From positions 1 through 9,609 of the forward strand of contig JAQRMT010000055.1 in NCBI GenBank assembly GCA_028599035.1: a stretch of 9,609 bases of DNA, in the 5' to 3' direction. This stretch comes from Gammaproteobacteria bacterium (GTDB lineage Bacteria > Pseudomonadota > Gammaproteobacteria > PS1 > Pseudothioglobaceae). The translations under genes and the position numbers were made by a program. Under the pieces are notes generated by a model. It saw only the letters and a program-made list of their open reading frames with translations, was not told the DNA's origin and did not search any database. This document shows, in pieces, positions 4,889 to 9,609 of the stretch; within the stretch, counting starts at the first letter, position 1; every line of letters starts with the position of its first letter.

Positions 4889-6768
4889 TGCACCGATTAA
4901 AAGCATTATTCAAATTCTCTAGCAGAACTCAGCACTATTCACGCCGTCAAACCTTTATCAAAAACTTTTTTTTCGTACTTATGTGCTTTTTTGCTTATCA
5001 TTCTATTGCCATTCATACATTGAATGCTGGCAATATTAGTATTCAGCAAAGGGCTACTGAACAGGCAAATCTCATCTCTAACACCAAAGCGCGTCGCGGC
5101 GATATTTTGGACAGAAATGGCGCTGTACTTGCCAGTAATTTGATTTTAAAAAAAGTGAATTTAGATTCAACACAAGTTCAAAGTGCCTTTATTGCAAAAC
5201 TCGCTACCGCCTTAATGATGCCAAGAAAAGAACTACAATCGGCAATCAATAAGAAACTTAGCAAGCACGCAGGGAGAAAAAATCTAGTGATCCGAAAAAA
5301 TCTAGCACTCACTAGTCCAATTCTTGAAAATTTAAAAAAATTGAAAAAAAAGAAGCTTAGGATTTGCAAAACAGTGCAAAAAAAAGACAAACTTAATTGG
5401 CTTAATAAGGCGCTAATATTTGCCAAACTAAAAACAAACACACCAACTTACAGTACTATTAAAACCTGTAAACAAGAGTATATCAAAGGCGTTAGATTAC
5501 AAACAGATGCCCGCAGATATTATCCGAAATCCGCCTCACTAGCGCCGCTCATTGGTCGCATTAATCATTCTAAGAAAGGAGTTTCTGGCATCGAAGGTGA
5601 GTTTGAATCAACGCTTGCTGGGCAAAATGGGGTGGTGCGCCTAGACCTTAATCAAGACTCTCAAGGCTCTTATTTTAATCCTGTAATTCACAAAACACTC
5701 AAACACGGTCAAGACATACAATTAACCATTGATGCTAATCTCCAATTCCACGCCTATGCCGCTGTTCAAAAGTCTGTTGAAAAACATGACGCTAATTCTG
5801 GATCAGCCATCATTTTAAAACCAAATGGAGAAGTTTTAGCAATGGTCAACTACCCTGCCGATGACCCAAATGACAAAACCCTCTATAATGCAAAAAACTA
5901 TCGCAACCATGTGCTTGCAGATAAACTCGACCCAGGTTCGACCATGAAGCCATTCATTATGCTCTTGGCGCTTGATAAGAAGAAAATTACTGCCAACGAA
6001 GATGAGTTAATTGATGTTACTAAGCGCATTGGACATCTTAAACCCGATGGCAAATACAAGCAAATGACGGTTAAAAAGATTTTACAAAAATCACATAATT
6101 TAGGCACGGTCAATGTGGCCGAAAGACTGAATAAAAAAGAATTATATGATACTTGGCATAAACTTGGTTTCGGGCAAGGGCTTGGACTTGTTCCCAGTAT
6201 TGAAAATTCTGGATTACTGAGATATTTTAACTCTTGGGCATTGTCAGATAAGCGTGCACTGTCTTTTGGCTATGGGCCAATGCAGGCCAATTTGGCACAA
6301 CTTGCTAGGGCTTATTTAGTGTTTGCTAATGAGGGCGCTATTCCTACATTAAAACTTATTAGTAATATAAGCACGCAACCGAAAACAACACAAGTTTTTA
6401 GCAAGGCTGCCACCCATAAAATTGCCAATTTGCTAGATGCAGTTGTCTCACAAAGAGGGTCTGGTTATCGTGCGCAAATCAAAGGCTACGGCGTAGCAGG
6501 CAAGACGGGGACTGCAGAAATGGTGGTTAATGGTCGTTACAGCAAAGAAGGGGCAAAACGCACTTTTTTTGCTGGTTTTGTGCCTGTTGAGAATCCAAAA
6601 TATATTATGGTGATTAAACTTGATCATCCAAAAAAATGCCACACTCACTACACACCTAAAGTAAAAATAAGTTGCGAGGGGTCAAATTCTGCGGCAATGG
6701 TGTTTAAAGAGACAATGGAAAATATCTTAAGTGGCGACCAGTCAATCAAATTATTGGCTAAGAAATAA
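4885..6768 (+). CDS. ftsI: Septal peptidoglycan transpeptidase FtsI (PBP3) with an unusual Lys-rich insertion
   Basis: FtsI crosslinks septal peptidoglycan as partner of FtsW. The 627-residue protein has a basic cytoplasmic N-terminus, a membrane anchor at about 25-45, and the PBP dimerisation domain with ARRGDILDRNGAVLA (69-83), TDARRYYP (207-214) and GIEGEFE (235-241). The class B transpeptidase domain is complete: active-site SxxK is STMK (Ser352-Lys355), SxN is SHN (403-405) and KTG is at 540-542. E. coli FtsI has 588 residues. The excess is mostly an insertion at about 155-200, rich in Lys, just before the KGVRLQTDARRYYP segment. A smaller one near 585-597 is also extra. The insertions carry cysteines 161, 195, 585 and 597. 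Start is ATG 4885 (ATGA overlap with ftsL); ATG 4888 is an alternative. It is the last gene of the operon; murE does not follow. Confidence 0.96.
   Translation: MMHRLKALFKFSSRTQHYSRRQTFIKNFFFVLMCFFAYHSIAIHTLNAGNISIQQRATEQANLISNTKARRGDILDRNGAVLASNLILKKVNLDSTQVQSAFIAKLATALMMPRKELQSAINKKLSKHAGRKNLVIRKNLALTSPILENLKKLKKKKLRICKTVQKKDKLNWLNKALIFAKLKTNTPTYSTIKTCKQEYIKGVRLQTDARRYYPKSASLAPLIGRINHSKKGVSGIEGEFESTLAGQNGVVRLDLNQDSQGSYFNPVIHKTLKHGQDIQLTIDANLQFHAYAAVQKSVEKHDANSGSAIILKPNGEVLAMVNYPADDPNDKTLYNAKNYRNHVLADKLDPGSTMKPFIMLLALDKKKITANEDELIDVTKRIGHLKPDGKYKQMTVKKILQKSHNLGTVNVAERLNKKELYDTWHKLGFGQGLGLVPSIENSGLLRYFNSWALSDKRALSFGYGPMQANLAQLARAYLVFANEGAIPTLKLISNISTQPKTTQVFSKAATHKIANLLDAVVSQRGSGYRAQIKGYGVAGKTGTAEMVVNGRYSKEGAKRTFFAGFVPVENPKYIMVIKLDHPKKCHTHYTPKVKISCEGSNSAAMVFKETMENILSGDQSIKLLAKK
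5334..5385 (+). repeat. Cluster of poly-A tracts inside ftsI
   Basis: Runs of A7 (5334-5340), A8 (5344-5351) and A8 (5378-5385) fall within 52 bases, all inside the segment encoding the Lys-rich insertion of FtsI. The frame is intact as given. Such tracts are classic sites for polymerase slippage. Confidence 0.85.
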
Positions 6769-6805
6769 TTTAATCGATTAATCTCTACTTTTTAGCCTTG
6801 TTTTT
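6756..6805. terminator. Inverted repeat across the convergent ends of ftsI and dnaG, possible terminator
   Basis: GGCTAA (6756-6761, extendable over GAA with one G-U pair) pairs with TTTTTAGCC (6789-6797). The 12-bp palindrome TTAATCGATTAA (6770-6781) sits almost at its centre. On the plus strand a T-rich tract TTGTTTTT (6798-6805) follows, so ftsI transcripts could end here, inside the 3' end of dnaG. On the minus strand no strong T-tract follows. The arms arise because both proteins end Ala-Lys-Lys-stop using GGCTAARAA. The hairpin is AT-rich with imperfect inner pairing, so support is moderate. Confidence 0.4.
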
Positions 6806-8584
6806 AGCAATGCCTTCCATCACTTTTTGTTGATCTTCTAAAGTTTTAGCGCTTGCGATTGAGTATTTGACTTTAATGATTTCTTGGCGTTTCTCAGCAT
6901 TGTTTAACGCTGATAAAAACTCATCTCTCGCCTGATTTTCACTCAAAAATGGCTCTAATATACATAATTTCTGTAAACGCTGATAAACGCCTAATTTAGA
7001 TTTAAAAGGTTTGATTAAGCTTTCTTGAGAAATAGCTTCGTCCATTTGCGCTGAATGCACCAAATCCAATAATACTTGTGATTTTTCAATATTTCGCACC
7101 CTCACTTCAACCGTATCATCAGCCAATGATGGATAATTAAGCAGCAAACTAATCATCCTTCCCATCAACACTTTGACTGAATTGTTTTCTTGGGGTTTGG
7201 TATTCGGCACGAAATACTCATCAGCAAAATCTGGCATTGAAGGCTCATATCCCATGTCAACTGGTACTTGTGGTGTTTCTTGAATTTTCTCTGTTTGTTG
7301 GGTGAAAACTGCCATAACCTGTTCAACGCTTTGCCCTACAATTTGTGCAACACCTTCAAGAAGTTGCTGCTGATAAACATCGTGAGTAACAAGTGCAATT
7401 AATACTGTTACTTCTTCTAAAAACAAGGTTTTCCCTTCAATAGTGTCAAAATCCACTTCTGCTTGAATATGTTTAAACAAAAATTTTGACAATGGATATG
7501 CGTTACTAATGCGCGCCTCAAATGCCTGAGTTGATTCTTTTTTAACTAAGGTGTCGGGGTCTTCATCGTCAGGTAAAAACAAAAATTTAATTTGCAATCC
7601 AGATTTAATGATTGGTAAGGCAATTTTTAACGCCTTCCATGCAGCAGCACGCCCCGCCTCATCGCCATCAAAACAAAATACGATATTATTGGTCGTGCGT
7701 GCCAATGTTTGTAAATGCTGCTCAGTAGTTGCAGTACCTAGCGTTGCCACTACTTTAGTTATATCGGATTGATGCAATGCCACCACATCCATATAGCCTT
7801 CAACCACTAAGATATAATCCATTGAGCGTGAATATTTGCGTGCATGATAAAGCCCGTAAAGCTCTTTTGACTTGAAAAAAATCGGGCTTTCTTGCGAGTT
7901 GAGATATTTGGCTTTGGCTTTGCTGTCAAACGCCCTACCGCCAAAAGCAATGACACTGCCCTTGCTATTGTGAATAGGGAACATTAAGCGATCACGGAAA
8001 AAATCATAATCGCCATATTCACCTGTTTTAATCAAACCCAAGGTTTTCAAATCTAGAACCGCTTGCTCACTTTGTTCAAAAGCTAACAACAAATCTTTAT
8101 TACTAGGCGGGGCAAAACCTAAGGCAAAGCGTTTGGCAATTTCACCACTAATACCCCTATCTTTGGCATAAGTAACAGCTTTTTCTTTGGCTGGTGAGGA
8201 TTTAAGTTGCTGCACATAAAAATCACTCACTTTTTGAGATAATTCACGATAACGCTCTAATTTAGGGTCAACTGGCTTACTGTTACTGTCATATTCAATA
8301 ACCAGCCCAAACTCATTAGCAATCATCTCAACCGCCTCGGGGAAACTCAGATTTTCATACTTTTGCATAAAACTAATTGCACCACCGCTCTCGCCACATT
8401 TAAAACAATGATAAAATTGCTCATGGCTATTAACGGCAAAATTGGGATTTTTCCCGCCATGAAAAGGACAAGGCGCACGATAACCACTACCCATTTTTTT
8501 AAGTGTAAGGCGTTTTCCAATCAAATCAACAATGTCAATTTGATTGGGCAGATCGTTAATAAAATTTTGACTAATGTAAGGCAT
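6785..8584 (-). CDS. dnaG: DNA primase DnaG
   Basis: DnaG synthesises RNA primers at the replication fork with the DnaB helicase. The 599 residues (E. coli 581) contain the N-terminal CHC2 zinc finger with ligands Cys39, His42, Cys60 and Cys63 (CPFH and YHCFKCG). Next is the RNA polymerase domain with the Toprim motifs EGYMDVVAL (catalytic Glu262), DGDEAG (Asp306, Asp308) and DDEDPDT (339-345). A divergent C-terminal region would bind DnaB. All catalytic residues seem present. The start at 8584 fits the family N-terminus (PxxFINDLxxxxDIVDLI). No Shine-Dalgarno is visible. It is convergent with ftsI (16-base gap) and divergent from the lpxL-like gene with 14 bases between ATGs. It is not in the rpsU-dnaG-rpoD arrangement common in gammaproteobacteria, at least on the sides visible here. 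Confidence 0.97.
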   Translation of the reverse strand: MPYISQNFINDLPNQIDIVDLIGKRLTLKKMGSGYRAPCPFHGGKNPNFAVNSHEQFYHCFKCGESGGAISFMQKYENLSFPEAVEMIANEFGLVIEYDSNSKPVDPKLERYRELSQKVSDFYVQQLKSSPAKEKAVTYAKDRGISGEIAKRFALGFAPPSNKDLLLAFEQSEQAVLDLKTLGLIKTGEYGDYDFFRDRLMFPIHNSKGSVIAFGGRAFDSKAKAKYLNSQESPIFFKSKELYGLYHARKYSRSMDYILVVEGYMDVVALHQSDITKVVATLGTATTEQHLQTLARTTNNIVFCFDGDEAGRAAAWKALKIALPIIKSGLQIKFLFLPDDEDPDTLVKKESTQAFEARISNAYPLSKFLFKHIQAEVDFDTIEGKTLFLEEVTVLIALVTHDVYQQQLLEGVAQIVGQSVEQVMAVFTQQTEKIQETPQVPVDMGYEPSMPDFADEYFVPNTKPQENNSVKVLMGRMISLLLNYPSLADDTVEVRVRNIEKSQVLLDLVHSAQMDEAISQESLIKPFKSKLGVYQRLQKLCILEPFLSENQARDEFLSALNNAEKRQEIIKVKYSIASAKTLEDQQKVMEGIAKNKAKK

Positions 8585-8598
8585 AAAAAACTATTTTA
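8585..8598. promoter_or_regulatory. 14-bp gap between divergent start codons of dnaG and the lpxL-like gene
   Basis: Only 14 bases separate the two ATGs, and neither gene has a Shine-Dalgarno in it. Each promoter must therefore lie mostly within the other gene's coding region, or transcription must start practically at the ATGs. TAAAAT (8593-8598 on the minus strand) is a possible -10 for a nearly leaderless dnaG mRNA, without a clear -35. For the plus strand I see no convincing promoter. Confidence 0.5.
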
Positions 8599-9495
8599 AT
8601 GAAAAAACAAAATTTTTATCATCCTAAATTTATTCCAACTTGGATTTTAATTGGTCTAATGAAGTTGGGCGCTAAATTGCCGTTTAAAACACAGGTTGCT
8701 ATCGGCACTGGTTTTGGCAAACTGCTTTACCTGATATTGCCCCGTTTTAGAAAAATTACCCTGATAAACATAGTCAAATGCTTTCCCGATAAAAATAAAT
8801 CTCAAGTTAGGCAATTGGCTAAACAACATTTTACAGCACTTGGTGTCGCCTTTTTTGAATCAGCCAACTGCTTCTATTTAAGCGATGTTGCCCTTAAAGA
8901 ACGCTATCGCATCAAAAACACCCAAATATTACAAAATGCTCTAACTCAGAAAAAAAACATCATTCTACTGGTTGGACATTTCACCACCATGATGCTAGCA
9001 GGTCGCATATTATTGCAAAATTTCAAATTTGCCGACCTCTATCGCCCACAAAATAACGCCCTATTTGATGCAGAAATGACTAAACAATTCACCCAACATG
9101 GCAGCATTATGGTTAAAGCCAAAGATTCAAGAGCCTTAATCAAAACCCTTAAATCTGGCCTGCCAATTTGGTATGCACCTGACCAAGACTTAGGCATACA
9201 ACGCTCCACATTTGCCCCATTTTTTGGCGTAGAAACTGCCACCATCAATGCCACTGCAAAACTGGCAAAAACTGGCAACACAATTGTCATTCCACTATCT
9301 TTCTTACGCAATAAATCAGGTTACGAACTAGAATTTTCCCCTGCACTTAGTGGCTATCCCTCCTCAGATGCCTTGCAAAACGCCGCTATTACTAACCAAA
9401 TATTACAAGCACAAATTCTCAAAGCACCCGAACAATACCTATGGATTCACCGCCGCTTTAAAACTCGCCCAGAAGGCGAGGCTTCTTTTTACTAA
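8599..9495 (+). CDS. lpxL: LpxL-family lipid A late acyltransferase with altered HX4(D/E) motif
   Basis: Family members (LpxL/HtrB, LpxM, LpxP) are inner-membrane enzymes that transfer a secondary acyl chain from acyl-ACP to Kdo2-lipid IVA. The 298-residue protein starts with the family element YHPKFIPTW, followed by a hydrophobic membrane-associated segment (about 12-47). Downstream are YRPQNNALFD, a KSGLPIWYAPDQD segment with PDQD, STFAPFFGV and ATINATAKLAK, all well matched to the family. The length is normal. The catalytic motif, however, reads GHFTTMMLAGR. His127 is present, but Met132 occupies the position of the acidic residue of HX4(D/E), normally Glu in LpxL. No acidic residue lies within several positions, so activity may be lost or altered. 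The exact paralogue (LpxL, LpxM or LpxP) is not certain. It diverges from dnaG and precedes rpsO. Confidence 0.85.
   Translation: MKKQNFYHPKFIPTWILIGLMKLGAKLPFKTQVAIGTGFGKLLYLILPRFRKITLINIVKCFPDKNKSQVRQLAKQHFTALGVAFFESANCFYLSDVALKERYRIKNTQILQNALTQKKNIILLVGHFTTMMLAGRILLQNFKFADLYRPQNNALFDAEMTKQFTQHGSIMVKAKDSRALIKTLKSGLPIWYAPDQDLGIQRSTFAPFFGVETATINATAKLAKTGNTIVIPLSFLRNKSGYELEFSPALSGYPSSDALQNAAITNQILQAQILKAPEQYLWIHRRFKTRPEGEASFY
9464..9490 (+). terminator. Intrinsic terminator embedded in the 3' end of the lpxL-like gene
   Basis: A perfect 6-bp GC-rich stem CTCGCC/GGCGAG (9464-9469 and 9475-9480) with loop CAGAA is followed by GCTTCTTTTT, with the T-run at 9486-9490 just before the stop codon. 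It would separate lpxL transcription from rpsO, although it lies entirely in coding sequence. Termination there would remove the stop codon from the mRNA, so partial function or 3' ends further downstream are possible. Confidence 0.5.
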
Positions 9496-9507
9496 ATTTT
9501 TACTAAA
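9486..9507 (+). repeat. 11-bp tandem repeat over the lpxL stop codon
   Basis: TTTTTACTAAA occurs twice back to back (9486-9496 and 9497-9507). The first copy contains the final Phe-Tyr codons and stop. The second is non-coding and lies before the rpsO -10. It looks like a small duplication by slippage. Confidence 0.8.
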
Positions 9508-9523
9508 TTAAAAACAATTAGCG

Positions 9524-9529
9524 TATAAT
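9524..9529 (+). promoter_or_regulatory. -10 element of the rpsO promoter
   Basis: There is a perfect TATAAT 35 bases before the rpsO ATG. The best -35 is TTTACT (9499-9504, four of six) at a long 19-base spacing, so the -35 is uncertain. Transcription would start near 9536, giving a leader of about 29 bases without a visible Shine-Dalgarno. Confidence 0.6.
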
Positions 9530-9564
9530 TGCCTCTTTATATTTTTTCGACTCATAACCTTATT

Positions 9565-9609
9565 ATGTCAATTGATACACAAGCTATTATTAAAGAATAC
9601 CAATCTGCC
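9565..9609 (+). CDS. rpsO: Probable 30S ribosomal protein S15, N-terminal 15 codons (runs off the window)
   Basis: The final 45 bases read MSIDTQAIIKEYQSA with no stop, resembling the N-terminus of ribosomal protein S15, which binds 16S rRNA early in 30S assembly. The frame starts 35 bases after a perfect TATAAT and behind a terminator-like hairpin, so it is an independently promoted gene. Identification rests on only 15 residues and memory of related S15 sequences. S15 often represses its own mRNA, but the short leader here has no structure I can call. Confidence 0.65.
   Translation, partial: MSIDTQAIIKEYQSA

Noticed and set aside
5165..5550. Frameshift or broken ftsI because of divergent sequence and A-tracts
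   Set aside because: The frame is continuous from the membrane anchor to KTG, with all pedestal and catalytic motifs in one frame.
4888..6768. Second ATG (4888) as the ftsI start
   Set aside because: It is possible, but ATG 4885 gives the usual four-base ATGA overlap; the one-residue difference does not matter.

Overview
This window is AT-rich, gene-dense chromosomal DNA from a gammaproteobacterium. The evidence is a tRNA-Tyr/Gly/Thr/tuf cluster of the tufB-operon type, an mraZ-rsmH-ftsL-ftsI division cluster, a divergent membrane-type PyrD, a short MaeB-type malic enzyme and an LpxL-family lipid A acyltransferase. The strong A/T codon bias, compact layout and protein flavour resemble the SUP05/Thioglobus/Bathymodiolus-symbiont group of sulfur oxidisers. 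That placement is an inference from memory, not a search result. No mobile element, CRISPR array, prophage or foreign island was seen, and no gene-free stretch exceeds about 120 bases.

Layout. Positions 1-443 (minus) hold tRNA-Tyr, tRNA-Gly and tRNA-Thr leading into the start of tuf, with a good promoter upstream. Positions 529-2926 (minus) hold pyrD then maeB. Positions 2927-3037 form a divergent regulatory region with four 10-bp-phased MraZ-type repeats over an extended -10 promoter. Positions 3038-6768 (plus) form one tightly coupled unit: an unannotated 59-residue membrane protein gene, mraZ, rsmH, ftsL and ftsI. The usual next gene, murE, is absent; dnaG meets ftsI tail to tail (6785-8584, minus). 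An lpxL-like gene (8599-9495, plus) diverges from dnaG with only 14 bases between start codons. It ends in a hairpin/T-tract, and the rpsO promoter and start follow to the window edge.

How the genes fit together. MraZ probably represses its own operon through the AAAGTG repeats, which also places the small membrane protein under MraZ control. RsmH methylates 16S rRNA, while FtsL and FtsI are septal cell-wall components. tRNAs, EF-Tu and S15 serve translation; DnaG primes replication; PyrD feeds pyrimidine synthesis; the malic enzyme links malate to pyruvate.

The most notable points are: (1) the 59-codon gene between the MraZ operator and mraZ, with the best Shine-Dalgarno of its operon while mraZ has none; (2) an LpxL-family acyltransferase whose HX4(D/E) motif has Met in place of the acidic residue; (3) a class-2-looking PyrD with Cys at the catalytic-base position; (4) an FtsI with a roughly 40-residue Lys-rich insertion, two pairs of extra cysteines and long A-tracts; (5) a division cluster that stops at ftsI; (6) a general scarcity of Shine-Dalgarno sequences.
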